Source: Thermoplasmata archaeon (GTDB taxonomy: Archaea; Thermoplasmatota; Thermoplasmata; Lutacidiplasmatales; UBA184). From it: a DNA stretch of 64,000 bases. A program made the translations under genes and the position numbers. This document shows, one piece after another, positions 8,341-16,670 of this stretch; within the stretch, counting starts at the first letter, position 1, and every line of letters begins with the position of its first letter. A model generated the notes under the pieces. It worked only from the letters and a program-made list of their open reading frames with translations, did no database searches and was not told the DNA's origin. The stretch lies in the NCBI GenBank assembly GCA_021819135.1, contig JAKASE010000005.1:32217-96216 (forward strand), in the 5' to 3' direction.

Positions 8341-9641
8341 TCGCGAGGCCCCCTACGAACGTCCGGGCCCGCCCCGGCGACGGGGGCGCCCGGGGCCTCG
8401 TCCGGAAGGACCTGGCCCTTGTTGACCGCGAAGAACGTCTCGATCTCGCCGTGGGCGGGATGGAGGAGCTCGGGCGCCGCGCCGCTCTGGAGGGCGCGCA
8501 GGTACTCCTGGAACTCCGCCTTCGCGCTCTTCCAGTCGATCCCCATCTTCTCGAGCAGGCCCTCGGCGGAGGCGCTGTGCCAGTGGACCTGGGCGATCTT
8601 GTACGGATGGGCGCCGAGGGCGAGCGCCGCGAACTGCACGTCGGAAAGGACGGGCAAGAGGTAGCTGAGGCCGTGGGCCTTGCCGATCCACTGGCTCTTG
8701 TCGAGCGTCGTGACGCAGCCGGTGTCGCTCGTGATCGCAACGTCGGCGTGCGCCTCCTCGACCATCGGACGGATCTTCCGTAGGTTCGCGAACGAGCGGC
8801 TGAACTCCCGCTCGCTCAGGATGTGCCGGAAGCCGAAGCCGCAGCAGTCGTACCATGTCGAGTAGTCGGCGACCGTCGCCCCGAGCGACATCAGGATCCC
8901 GGACGGGACGGCCGGGCGCTGGCCGGCGTAGACCCGGTCGTCGTACACCGCGTCCTCGGGGACCATCTTGTAGTAGTGGCACGGTTCGTGGACCGTCGCG
9001 ACGATCCCGGTCACGCTCCGGGACTGCCGGGCGACGATCTCGGGGGTCATCGCGTGGACCCACTCCGAGTAGTGCACGATCTCCTCGGGAAGGACGAGGT
9101 CCCGGCCCATCTTCCGCAGGACCTCACGGACCTTGGTGCGGACGGCAGCGTTCTCGACCAGGAGCTTTCGCATCTCCTTGTAGTCGCCGTAGCTGGTCCC
9201 GCAGTGGATGAGGGGGAAATGGTCGGTCTCGTACGCCCGGTGGAAGTTCCGGGCCGCCACCGCCGCGAGCGCGGTCGGGTTCGACGTCGCCGTCCCGTGG
9301 TAGTTCCACGCCGTGCAGGACGTCTGGTGGGGTTCGTTGAGGTAGGTGCGGCCCGTCTCGTTCATGAGCCAGAGGAGGGAGGACGGGTACCCCGGGATGT
9401 TCCCGCACTGGCCGCAGGACTTGTGGTGCCAGAGGCGGTCGGTCGGGATCCGCTTCGTCCAGCCGAACAGGGTCTTCGCCTCCACAGGGCGGTTCTCCGG
9501 GCGGATCCGGTGGACGATGAGCTCGCCCTTGTCCTCGAGGCGGTGCATCTCCTCGCGGACATCGACGACCTTCTTGCCCGTCCCCTTCTGGTGGACGTTC
9601 CGTTCTTCCACGACCTTCCGGATCTCGCTCGCGCTCAGCAT
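8337..9641 (-). CDS. shdrB1: sHdrB1, CCG-type subunit of the sulfur-oxidising Hdr-like complex
   Basis: A 434-residue HdrB-like protein starting at ATG 9641 behind two GGAGG-type sites. It is longer than sHdrB2. The C-terminal CCG domain has VHEPCHYYK, WYDCCGFGF and SDTGCV. The N-terminal domain is divergent, with KSCGQCGNIPGYP, TSCTAWNYHG and IHCGTSYGD instead of a standard CCG set. It lies between hdrC1 (17-base gap) and hdrA (overlapping), as in known sHdr loci. It probably holds one non-cubane cluster in the C-terminal domain and a different Cys cluster in the N-terminal domain; that last point is inferred from Cys spacing. Confidence 0.82.
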   Translation of the reverse strand: MLSASEIRKVVEERNVHQKGTGKKVVDVREEMHRLEDKGELIVHRIRPENRPVEAKTLFGWTKRIPTDRLWHHKSCGQCGNIPGYPSSLLWLMNETGRTYLNEPHQTSCTAWNYHGTATSNPTALAAVAARNFHRAYETDHFPLIHCGTSYGDYKEMRKLLVENAAVRTKVREVLRKMGRDLVLPEEIVHYSEWVHAMTPEIVARQSRSVTGIVATVHEPCHYYKMVPEDAVYDDRVYAGQRPAVPSGILMSLGATVADYSTWYDCCGFGFRHILSEREFSRSFANLRKIRPMVEEAHADVAITSDTGCVTTLDKSQWIGKAHGLSYLLPVLSDVQFAALALGAHPYKIAQVHWHSASAEGLLEKMGIDWKSAKAEFQEYLRALQSGAAPELLHPAHGEIETFFAVNKGQVLPDEAPGAPVAGAGPDVRRGPRE

Positions 9642-9658
9642 CGTCCCTCCGTTCCTCC

Positions 9659-10495
9659 CTACCCCGAGAACGTCGCCACCGTTCCCTTCATGCCGGCGAG
9701 CTCCGTCGCGAAGCGCTCCCGCGCCTCGGAGAACTCCTCCCGCCGCTCCTCGATGATGTCGATCAGCATTTCCGTGAGATCGGGGTCGAGCCCCCGGAGC
9801 ATGTCGAGGACCCCGGTCTCCTCGTAGATGCGGAACAGCTCGAGCGAGGTCTGCACCGAGACCTCCCAGGAGGAGCGGGTCGTCTGGAGGACGTCGGAGG
9901 GGATCGCCTTGCGCATGATGTCGGCGCTGACGTTCCAGACCTTGTCGGAGCCGGTCGCGAACGGCCCCCAATCGCGGAAGAAGTCCGGCTGGATCATGTC
10001 GGAGGAGACCTGCGTTCCCACGGTCATGAGGAGGGTGAGCGACCGGCCGAACGGGGCGAGGGTCTTCCGGGTCGCCTCGACCCCGTGACGGACCGAAAGC
10101 TCGCGCATCACGCTGATGATCCCGGCGATGTCGTTGCCGAACCGGCAGCGCATGTTGCACGTGTAGCACTGGCAGCAGGACCAGATCTTCTCCTGAAGGG
10201 CGTCCCAGAGGGTGGTCGCGTCCCCGGTGAGGGCGATCTGGAGCATCTCGCGGGGCGAAAAGTCGTAGAACCGCGCCGCGGGGCATCCGGTCGTGCACTC
10301 CCCGCAGTTGATGCAGCCGAGCACGAACTCATGGTGCCGGGGGTCGGCTCGGAACTCCCCGAAGATCTGCCCCGCGAGCGTCCGCTCTGCTTCCGAGAGC
10401 TTCCGCCGCCCGGTGAGCTCGAACGCGGGGGGAGCGGCGGCCTCCTCCTCGGCCAGCGAGAGCGCGCGTCGGGGAAGGTAGGCCACGATGCTCAT
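9659..10495 (-). CDS. shdrC1: sHdrC1, iron-sulfur electron-transfer subunit
   Basis: A 278-residue HdrC-type subunit and first gene of the sHdr operon. [4Fe-4S] motifs are CINCGECTTGCP (about residues 61-72) and CCQCYTCNMRC (about residues 107-117). A helical C-terminal half of about 150 residues follows, longer than in sHdrC2. Start ATG 10495 has no SD; a TATA-like box at 10531-10538 lies about 39 bases upstream, so the operon probably starts here with a very short leader. It should shuttle electrons within the sHdr complex. The operon then runs without real gaps to the ligase at 2908. Confidence 0.85.
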   Translation of the reverse strand: MSIVAYLPRRALSLAEEEAAAPPAFELTGRRKLSEAERTLAGQIFGEFRADPRHHEFVLGCINCGECTTGCPAARFYDFSPREMLQIALTGDATTLWDALQEKIWSCCQCYTCNMRCRFGNDIAGIISVMRELSVRHGVEATRKTLAPFGRSLTLLMTVGTQVSSDMIQPDFFRDWGPFATGSDKVWNVSADIMRKAIPSDVLQTTRSSWEVSVQTSLELFRIYEETGVLDMLRGLDPDLTEMLIDIIEERREEFSEARERFATELAGMKGTVATFSG

Positions 10496-10530
10496 GATGC
10501 GGTGGACAATCGTCCAGAAGAGGGACCCGT

Positions 10531-10538
10531 GATAAGGG
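10531..10538 (-). promoter_or_regulatory. TATA-like box of the sHdr operon
   Basis: Read on the minus strand this gives CCCTTATC in otherwise GC-rich DNA, about 39 bases before the hdrC1 ATG and in the only gap between aprA and the sHdr genes. Transcription start would fall near 10508. Confidence 0.4.
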
Positions 10539-10609
10539 TTTGCACGGGTCGAAGATCGGACCGCAGCGGGATCGGTGCCAGTCGGCCCGGACGGGGGGAA
10601 TGGGTTCGG

Positions 10610-10629
10610 CCCCCCGCCGGGGCGGGGGG
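10610..10629 (-). terminator. Perfect 9-bp-stem hairpin after aprA
   Basis: Arms 10610-10618 and 10621-10629 (CCCCCCGCC / GGCGGGGGG) pair perfectly around a 2-base loop, so the effective loop is slightly larger. It lies 28 bases after the aprA stop and before the sHdr promoter. No T-run follows, so it may be an mRNA-stabilising or transcript-end structure and not a classical terminator. Confidence 0.35.
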
Positions 10630-10657
10630 TCGGCCGGAAGCGCGCTGACCGATCGTT

Positions 10658-12505
10658 CTACGCCGGCGCGACCGGTACGGTCGGCTTCGCCATGGGCAGG
10701 TACTTCACCTTCTCCATGGTCCAGATCCCCGAGACCGGGTCCCGCCGAGAGACGAGGAAGAGCTTCCAGTTCTTGTCGTCGACCTTCGGGAAGTCGGAGC
10801 GGTAGTAGTAGCCGGGCCAGCGCGTCTCCTCCCGGGCCAGCGTGTGGCGGACGACCGCCTCGGCGGTCCAGACCCGGTGGACGAGCTCCCACGCCCGCGT
10901 GAGCTGGTGCAGGTCCTCGGCCCCGAGGTACTCGAGGTCCTCGCGCAGCATCGTCAGGAGCTCGAGGCCGCGGTTCAATAGGTCCGCGTTGGTCATGTAG
11001 TAGGACGTCCAGCCGCCCGCGTACTCGTCCATGATCTTCTCGAGGCGCTTCAGACCCTGGGACGGGTAGAGGTAGTACGGCGAGACGGTCCCCTGCGTGA
11101 TGTAGTTGCGGCCGACCTTGTAGTTCTCGAGGGGCTGGAAGATCTGCTCCCCGTACTTGTCGACGGTCGCGGTGTCGAAGGCGGGGACGTGCAGTTCGTG
11201 GTCACGGACGAACCGCACCGCGCTCTTGCCCGCGATACGGCCCTCGGCGAACGAACCCGAGGAGAACTTGTGGGCGGCGCCGCCCGCCGCGTCGCCCGCG
11301 GCGAAGAGTCCGGTCACCGTCGTCATGTGGTTGTAGCCCCACTGGTACTCCTTCGGCGCGACGTCCTCGGGGCCGCTCACCCAGGCGCCCGCGTTGACCG
11401 CGTGCGAGCCCATGATGTACGGCTCCGTCGGCATGATCTCGTAGCCGCGGGTCGCGGGGTCGTGGTTCTGGGACGCCCAGAGCCCCGCCTGGCTGATGGT
11501 CATGTCGAGGAAGTCCTCCCAGCCGGCCTCGACCTTCTCCGGGGTGTCGAGGACCTTGTCCGTGTGCATGATGATCGGTCCGCGGCCCTCCTTCAGCTCC
11601 TCGATCATGAGGTGGTTCCGCAGGCACGTCGGCATCGGCTTCGCGTCGGCGTAGTCGCCCACGAGGGGCCGGAGCTTCTCGCGGTTGTTCTCGTAACGCT
11701 CGCCGAGACGGTTGGTCGCGTAGGCCTTCAGGTAGAGGAACCACGCCCCGACCGGGCCGTAGCCGTCCTTGAACCGGGTCGGGATGAGCCGGACCTCCAT
11801 CTGGGTCATCTTGGCGCCGGCCTGGATCTCGAGCCCGTAGGCGGACCCCGAGCTCCAGGGCGAGTACCAGGTACGGCCCCAGCCCTCTCCGACGGACCGG
11901 GGTCGGAAGATGTGCGTCCCCCCGCCCGCGGCGAGCACGACCGCCTTCGCCTTGAAGACGAGGAGCGAGCCGTCCCGCCCGTCGAACCCGATCGCGCCGG
12001 CGACCCGGTTCGGGTCGTTCTTGTCCATGAGGAGGTGGGTGATGACCGCGCGGTTCACGACCTCGCTCGCGGCCTTCCGTCCCGCCTCGGCGACGATCGG
12101 CTTGTAGCTCTCGCCGTGGATGAGGATCTGCCAGCGGCCCTCCCGGACGTACTTGCCCGTCTTCTCGTCCTTGATGATCGGCAGGCCCCACTCCTCCATG
12201 AGCCGGACGGAGGGGTCCACGTGGCGGCCGACATCGTAGTTGATGTCCTCTCGGACGAGGCCCATCAGGTCGCCCTTCGCGTAGTTCACGAAGTCCTCGA
12301 CCTTGTTCTCGCCCTCCTCGTAGCCGAGGTAGGTGTTGATCGCCGACAGTCCCTGGGCGACCGCACCGCTGCGGTCGATGTGGGCCTTCTCGGCGATGAC
12401 GATCTTGAGGTCCTTCCCCCAGAAGCGGGCCTCGTAGGCGGCCCCGCACCCCGCCATCCCACCGCCGACGATCAGGATGTCGGAGTCGACGTGCTTGACG
12501 TTCAT
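10658..12505 (-). CDS. aprA: Dissimilatory adenylylsulfate reductase, alpha subunit (AprA)
   Basis: A 615-residue flavoprotein of the fumarate-reductase superfamily. DILIVGGGMAGCGAAYEARF at the N-terminus binds FAD. AINTYLGYEE, GTHIFRPRSVGEGWGRTWYS and PYIMGSHAVNAGAWVSGPED match AprA, and FAAGDAAGGAAHKFSSGSFA is the second FAD contact. Length is normal for AprA. The enzyme interconverts sulfite plus AMP and APS in the cytoplasm. It starts at an ATG overlapping the aprB stop (ATGA). Next to an sHdr operon it most likely works in the oxidative direction, taking the sulfite made by sHdr; a reductive role cannot be excluded from sequence. No Qmo or ATP sulfurylase gene is in the window. Confidence 0.93.
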   Translation of the reverse strand: MNVKHVDSDILIVGGGMAGCGAAYEARFWGKDLKIVIAEKAHIDRSGAVAQGLSAINTYLGYEEGENKVEDFVNYAKGDLMGLVREDINYDVGRHVDPSVRLMEEWGLPIIKDEKTGKYVREGRWQILIHGESYKPIVAEAGRKAASEVVNRAVITHLLMDKNDPNRVAGAIGFDGRDGSLLVFKAKAVVLAAGGGTHIFRPRSVGEGWGRTWYSPWSSGSAYGLEIQAGAKMTQMEVRLIPTRFKDGYGPVGAWFLYLKAYATNRLGERYENNREKLRPLVGDYADAKPMPTCLRNHLMIEELKEGRGPIIMHTDKVLDTPEKVEAGWEDFLDMTISQAGLWASQNHDPATRGYEIMPTEPYIMGSHAVNAGAWVSGPEDVAPKEYQWGYNHMTTVTGLFAAGDAAGGAAHKFSSGSFAEGRIAGKSAVRFVRDHELHVPAFDTATVDKYGEQIFQPLENYKVGRNYITQGTVSPYYLYPSQGLKRLEKIMDEYAGGWTSYYMTNADLLNRGLELLTMLREDLEYLGAEDLHQLTRAWELVHRVWTAEAVVRHTLAREETRWPGYYYRSDFPKVDDKNWKLFLVSRRDPVSGIWTMEKVKYLPMAKPTVPVAPA

Positions 12506-12933
12506 CGGTGGCCTCCCTTCACGGTCCCGAAGTGGGGCCCCTCATGCGCCAGGAGCTCGTTGTTCAGGGTCGGGTCCTTCAGGGTCGGGCCGGTCGGGAC
12601 CTTGATCGAGTCCCACGGGGTGGTGCGGATCGCGAAGTCGAACTTCTTGACCGTCTTCTGGTCCCGATACTTGATCTCCCAGGCGATGCGGTTGGTCTTC
12701 TCGTCCCGCAGGACGGTGACCTCCGAGAGCATCGGGGAAATGTCCGCGTAAGGACGGACGCTGATCGCGTGCTCGGGGCAGGTCTTCACGCAGGAGAAGC
12801 ATTCCCAGCACATGTCCGGCTCGAGGTTGTAGGAGAAGTTCGTCTCCTTGTTGACGAACATGATGTCGCTCGGGCAGATCTCCATGCACTTTCCGTTGTT
12901 CTTGCACAGCTTCGGGTTCACGTAGGTTGGCAT
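12502..12933 (-). CDS. aprB: Dissimilatory adenylylsulfate reductase, beta subunit (AprB)
   Basis: A 143-residue ferredoxin subunit. Start ATG 12933 gives the family-typical MPTYVNP, with GGGAGGAG upstream; an in-frame ATG at 12990 would add a 19-residue tail not seen in AprB. Two [4Fe-4S] motifs are present: CKNNGKCMEICP (about residues 10-21) and CWECFSCVKTCP (about residues 48-59). The C-terminal tail (about residues 75-143) wraps AprA in known structures. It forms the AprAB heterodimer and passes electrons from AprA FAD. The SD lies inside a perfect hairpin (see the site at 12944-12960), which could control translation. Confidence 0.92.
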   Translation of the reverse strand: MPTYVNPKLCKNNGKCMEICPSDIMFVNKETNFSYNLEPDMCWECFSCVKTCPEHAISVRPYADISPMLSEVTVLRDEKTNRIAWEIKYRDQKTVKKFDFAIRTTPWDSIKVPTGPTLKDPTLNNELLAHEGPHFGTVKGGHR

Positions 12934-12943
12934 TCGTTCACTC

Positions 12944-12960
12944 CTCCCGGTGACCGGGAG
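12944..12960 (-). promoter_or_regulatory. Hairpin covering the aprB ribosome-binding site
   Basis: A perfect 7-bp stem (CTCCCGG / CCGGGAG) with a 3-base loop. On the mRNA the 3' arm is part of the SD CCGGGAGGAG, so folding would hide the ribosome site. A second hairpin, 6-bp arms 12962-12967 and 12976-12981, lies just upstream in the leader. Confidence 0.45.
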
Positions 12961-13109
12961 ACCCGCGGCGAGAGACGCGGGCTCGACCATCCTCCGCCAT
13001 CATCGGCGCCTCGACCGCGATACCGCCGGGGGCGGCGTCGGTCCAGTGCCGTCGTGCGACGAGGGTCGACACGGTCGCGTCCTTTCCGCGGGCCGAACCA
13101 CCGAGTGGC

Positions 13110-13134
13110 CCGTATAAGCAAGGTTTGTGAAACC
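13110..13134 (-). promoter_or_regulatory. Possible aprBA promoter with adjoining palindrome
   Basis: On the minus strand a TATA-like CTTATACGG (13110-13118) is directly preceded by the palindrome GGTTTCACAAACC (13122-13134; 5-bp arms, 3-base centre). The layout suits a regulator site at the BRE, and an Lrp/AsnC-type gene lies just upstream. Transcription from here would give a leader of roughly 150 bases before aprB containing two hairpins. No conserved protein was seen in 12934-13190. Confidence 0.4.
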
Positions 13135-13190
13135 ACTTCCACGGAGGCGGAGCGGCGGCGCCGTCCCCGGTGCGGGGGCTCGGAATCCGT

Positions 13191-13805
13191 TCAGGCCATG
13201 ACCGGCCGCGAGAGGCCAGCCGACGCGGTGGGCGCCAGGGCCGCGACCGGGTGGTTCGGCCGCTCCTTGTGCACCCGGGCGATCGGTATCGGCCGCACCT
13301 CCGCGATGCCGGGGATCCGGCGGAGGGAACGGAGGAGGGCCGCGGTCTGGGCGGAAGAGCGGGTGGAGGCGAGCGCCATCAGCTCCGACGACCCGGCGAG
13401 CTGAAACAGGTAGCAAACGCTCGGAACGTCCGCAATCCGTGCGGCGATCCGGTCGAGGCCGTGGCCGTTCGGGGACGCCGGGACCACGTAGACGACCGTG
13501 CACTGGGGAGAGCGCCCGATCGCCGCAAGGCGCTGCACGCTCACGAGCGGTACGAAGCCCTGGAGCACCCCGAGCCGCTCGAGCCCGCGCACCCGGCTGC
13601 TGACCGTCGTCACGCTCGCGCCGACCCGCCGGGCGATCTCGCGGAGGGAGGCCCGGCCGTTGGCCTGGAGTTCCGAGAGCACCGCCACGTCCAGTCGGTC
13701 GAGCGGAGCGGCCGCCGCCGGGTGTCGTCCCCGAGAGACGATCGGTGCCCGACGGCCCTCGGCGGGGCGGCTGCGCGGGCGGGGCGGGCGAGCCCGAGTC
13801 GTCAC
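13191..13805 (-). CDS. Lrp/AsnC-family transcription regulator
   Basis: A 204-residue regulator. GTG 13805 was chosen because it overlaps the stop of the zinc-ribbon gene (GTGA) and follows GGAGGAAGGGAG. After a 35-residue Arg/Pro-rich tail, the winged HTH reads LDRLDVAVLSELQANGRASL and REIARRVGASVTTVSSRVRG. The C-terminal part (about residues 85-175) has the RAM-like alpha/beta pattern with VVYVVPASPNGHGLDRIAAR. It lies directly upstream of aprBA on the same strand, so a role in controlling aprBA or the sHdr operon is a reasonable guess. The effector is unknown. Confidence 0.8.
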   Translation of the reverse strand: MTTRARPPRPRSRPAEGRRAPIVSRGRHPAAAAPLDRLDVAVLSELQANGRASLREIARRVGASVTTVSSRVRGLERLGVLQGFVPLVSVQRLAAIGRSPQCTVVYVVPASPNGHGLDRIAARIADVPSVCYLFQLAGSSELMALASTRSSAQTAALLRSLRRIPGIAEVRPIPIARVHKERPNHPVAALAPTASAGLSRPVMA

Positions 13806-14119
13806 CGGCTCCCTTCCTCCGATCGGTGCTCGCCTTCGTCTTCGACCGCGGCCGCGTAGCCCCTTCCTTCCCGGTACTCGTGGAACGGGGGCGGAACACC
13901 GGTCCGGGCCTCGTGCAAGACCTGCGCCTGGTGGCCGCAGTGTCGGCATGCGAACAGGGCCACCATCTCCGAGTCGGCGACCCGACGATACCCCACCTCG
14001 CCGCACCTCGGGCAGCGTTCGTCCTCCCGGGACCCGTACTCCAGGACCTTCGCGTTCATGCGGCGGTCGAACTCCTTGGGATCGATCGGGGTCGGGTCTT
14101 GGGATTGATCGGCCGCCAT
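13802..14119 (-). CDS. Small zinc-ribbon protein
   Basis: A 105-residue protein with one CPRCGEVGYRR ... CRHCGHQ zinc ribbon (about residues 36-65), the pattern of TFIIS-like or RNA-polymerase-associated ribbons. The C-terminus is acidic. Start ATG 14119 is supported by a TATA-like box at 14147-14155, about 32 bases upstream. The gene overlaps the Lrp regulator by four bases, so they form one transcript. Function is unknown; nucleic-acid or protein binding is typical for the fold. Confidence 0.65.
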   Translation of the reverse strand: MAADQSQDPTPIDPKEFDRRMNAKVLEYGSREDERCPRCGEVGYRRVADSEMVALFACRHCGHQAQVLHEARTGVPPPFHEYREGRGYAAAVEDEGEHRSEEGSR

Positions 14120-14146
14120 CGCTCGGGGCGGTCCATGCTCCCGGGA

Positions 14147-14155
14147 GAGATATGA
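14147..14155 (-). promoter_or_regulatory. TATA-like box for the zinc-ribbon / Lrp gene pair
   Basis: Minus-strand TCATATCTC, about 32 bases before ATG 14119. The spacing fits a leaderless archaeal transcript. Confidence 0.4.
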
Positions 14156-14236
14156 GGTCTCCGACCAGGAGGTGCCGGGACGCCGGGACGATAGGGGGAC
14201 GGTAGGTCGCGGAGGGGGATCCACCCGGGCCTCGGG

Positions 14237-16666
14237 CTAGTCCGGTCGCATCCCCAGGGTCTCCCCGAGCGCGCGGAACTCCCGGTTCCTCTCGTCGGCC
14301 CCCGCCGTTTCCCCTTCCCCGACCGGACCGGGGACCCGGTCCGACCCGTGCGCGAGCTCGTAGTAGCGGTTCTGCAGGGCGGCGAGATCGACCGGCACGG
14401 CGTGGGCCCGGGCGAGCTCGGTGAGCTGGCGGAGCGAGCGGATCGTCGCGATGTCGGTCGGTCCGTCCCCCATCGTCGCGATCAGCCCTTCGGCGGCCCG
14501 GGACCAGGCGTACCCGATCGTCGCGGAATCGACCGAGAGGTTCATGCGGGAGAGCTCGCGCAGACGGACCGCCACCTCGGCGACCTCGGGAGGACGGCGT
14601 TCCAGCGCCCGACGGACCTGCTCGTTCAGGTAGAACTCCGCCGCCGCCCGCAGCGCCGTAGGCGCGGAAGCCCCGGAGTCGGCGAGGTTCCTCAGGATCG
14701 GCGCGGTGGACTCGTAGATGCGGCGGAAGGACGCCTCGACGCCGTCCCGCACGGAATCGAACAGGAGGCCGACGATCTTCCGTTGCTCGTCCCGGAAGAG
14801 CAGGCGGAGCGTGTAGGTCGCCTCGCCGAAGTTCGCGTCGACCCGGCGGACCGTCTCGGGGATGTCCCCGCGCTCGAACGCCGCCAGGAGCTCCTCCGAG
14901 GTCGTCCGGAACGCCTCCTCGCTCTGGAACGGGCGCACGCCGCCGAAGAGATTGTGCCCGCCGATGTAGAGGGCCCCGTACGTGAACCGGGCGGTCTCGA
15001 GCGTCACCTCCGAGCGGACATCGACCTTGCCGACCGCGAGCCGCGCGGGGCCGGCGGTCGAGATCCGGCGGCCGCCCTGGCGGACGGTGTAGCAGTAGAT
15101 CCGCGCGGTGTCGAGGTACTCCTCGAAGAGCGAGCTCAGCGCGAAGTGCGCGCAGACGTTCCGAAGGCCGATGCGGCCCGGGCGGACCCGCTGTTCGTAG
15201 ACCGCACGGCCGTCCCCCATCTCGTCGAGGTTGCTGCGGGCCCGGGCGAGCCGGTCGACGAACGCCGGCTCGAACGGCTCCCCGAACAGCTCCTCGCCAA
15301 GGTGGATCGCGCGGGCCGCGTACCTCAGCCCCTGGACCGTCTCGACCCCGGAGAGCTCGTCGAAGAACCAGGCGCAGCTCGTGAACATCTGCTCGAGCTG
15401 GCGGTCGAGCTCGAGGAGCGAGAGGGCGCGCGTCGTCTCCGGCGGCGAGAGCGCTCGCGTCGCCCGGCGGGCGACGAACTCCTCCCGTCGCGTGTCCGTG
15501 TGGTCGCGGAAGAGCTCGACATAGTCGAGGCGGGCGGCGCGCGGGTCCCGGTAGAGGTCAGCGGCGGCGCCGTCGAGCCTCGGGCGGAGCTCGTCCCGAA
15601 GGGCGGAAAGCGCGTCGCGGAGGGGCCCCCGCCATTCCTGGTTCCACTCCGGATGGAGGCCGGAGTTGCACCCGCACGCCCCGCGCCATCGCTCGACCCC
15701 GTGCGCACAGCTCCACGAGGACGGGGAGTGGATCTCGGCCTCGAAGGTGGGGGGATACCGGTCCAGGAACTCGGCGTAGTTCGTGAGCGAGAGGTCCGTC
15801 CGTTGGGAGAGCTTCTCGAGGGCGAAGGCGAGCGCCATGTCGCCGTGCCGATGATGGTGACCGTACGTTTCGCCGTCGGTCGCAACGTGCGAGAGCTGGG
15901 GCTCGTCCGGCCGGGCCGGATCGAACGATTCCGAGAGGCGGGAGGCGAGCTCGCTCCCGCTGTGGAGGAGCCCGTGGAAGGCGATGTCGGAGGAGATCGA
16001 CCCGTTGTAGAAGAACGCGGCCATCGCGCGCCCGTTCGGGAGGTGCACCTCGTACGGCCGCGTCGAGGGGATCTCGCCGGGAGGCGGGCCGATCCAATCG
16101 GTCGCCCCCCGCGCGCGGTACCGGGTCGCCTGGAACGGGGAGAGGACCGTGAACCGGATCCCCGCGTCGGCCGCGATCTCGAGGGTCTCGAGATCGACCG
16201 CGGTCTCGGGGAACCACATCCCCTCCGGGGCGCGGCCGAACCGGGCCCGGAAGTCGCGGATCCCCCAGAGGATCTCGGTCTCCTTCTCCCGAGCCGTCGC
16301 GAGCGGCAGGATGACGTGGTGGTAGGGTTGGGCGATCGCCGACCCGTGGCCGCCGAACCGGTCGCGGCTCTCCCCGTCGGCGTCCCGGATCGCGGCGTAG
16401 ACGTCCGGGGCGTGACGTTCGAGCCACGTCAGGAGCGTGGGGCCGACGTTGAAGCTGATCCGCGCGTAATTGTTGACGATGCGCACGATCCGCCCGGAGT
16501 CGTCGAGCACGCGGGCCCAGGCGTTCGGACGATAGCACTCCTCCGTGATCCGCTCGTTCCAGTCGTGGAACGGGGCGGCATCGTCCTCGGTCTCGACCTC
16601 CTCGAGCCACGGGTTCTCTCGGGGGGGCTGGTAGAAGTGGCCATGGATGGCGACGTACCGGTCCAT
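14237..16666 (-). CDS. GH57-family glycoside hydrolase with DUF3536 domain
   Basis: An 809-residue protein. The N-terminal GH57 barrel starts with YVAIHGHFYQPPRENPW. The nucleophile Glu lies in GMWFPETAVD (about residues 146-155) and the acid Asp in VATDGETYGHHH (about residues 262-273), so the catalytic pair is kept. The C-terminal half matches the DUF3536 type, with NVCAHFALSSLFEEY and YIGGHNLFGGVRPF. Members are thought to act on alpha-glucans, but specificity is not established. It starts four bases after treZ in an alpha-glucan operon, supporting a role in glucan turnover. A 4-alpha-glucanotransferase, amylase or debranching activity are all possible. Confidence 0.82.
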   Translation of the reverse strand: MDRYVAIHGHFYQPPRENPWLEEVETEDDAAPFHDWNERITEECYRPNAWARVLDDSGRIVRIVNNYARISFNVGPTLLTWLERHAPDVYAAIRDADGESRDRFGGHGSAIAQPYHHVILPLATAREKETEILWGIRDFRARFGRAPEGMWFPETAVDLETLEIAADAGIRFTVLSPFQATRYRARGATDWIGPPPGEIPSTRPYEVHLPNGRAMAAFFYNGSISSDIAFHGLLHSGSELASRLSESFDPARPDEPQLSHVATDGETYGHHHRHGDMALAFALEKLSQRTDLSLTNYAEFLDRYPPTFEAEIHSPSSWSCAHGVERWRGACGCNSGLHPEWNQEWRGPLRDALSALRDELRPRLDGAAADLYRDPRAARLDYVELFRDHTDTRREEFVARRATRALSPPETTRALSLLELDRQLEQMFTSCAWFFDELSGVETVQGLRYAARAIHLGEELFGEPFEPAFVDRLARARSNLDEMGDGRAVYEQRVRPGRIGLRNVCAHFALSSLFEEYLDTARIYCYTVRQGGRRISTAGPARLAVGKVDVRSEVTLETARFTYGALYIGGHNLFGGVRPFQSEEAFRTTSEELLAAFERGDIPETVRRVDANFGEATYTLRLLFRDEQRKIVGLLFDSVRDGVEASFRRIYESTAPILRNLADSGASAPTALRAAAEFYLNEQVRRALERRPPEVAEVAVRLRELSRMNLSVDSATIGYAWSRAAEGLIATMGDGPTDIATIRSLRQLTELARAHAVPVDLAALQNRYYELAHGSDRVPGPVGEGETAGADERNREFRALGETLGMRPD

Positions 16667-16670
16667 CGGG

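Noticed and set aside
11189..12751. 520-codon plus-strand open frame opposite aprA
   Set aside because: Antisense shadow; aprA motifs are unambiguous.
12918..13142. 74-codon minus-strand frame in the aprB leader
   Set aside because: Arg-rich, overlaps aprB in another frame and has no homology signal; the leader is better explained by hairpins.
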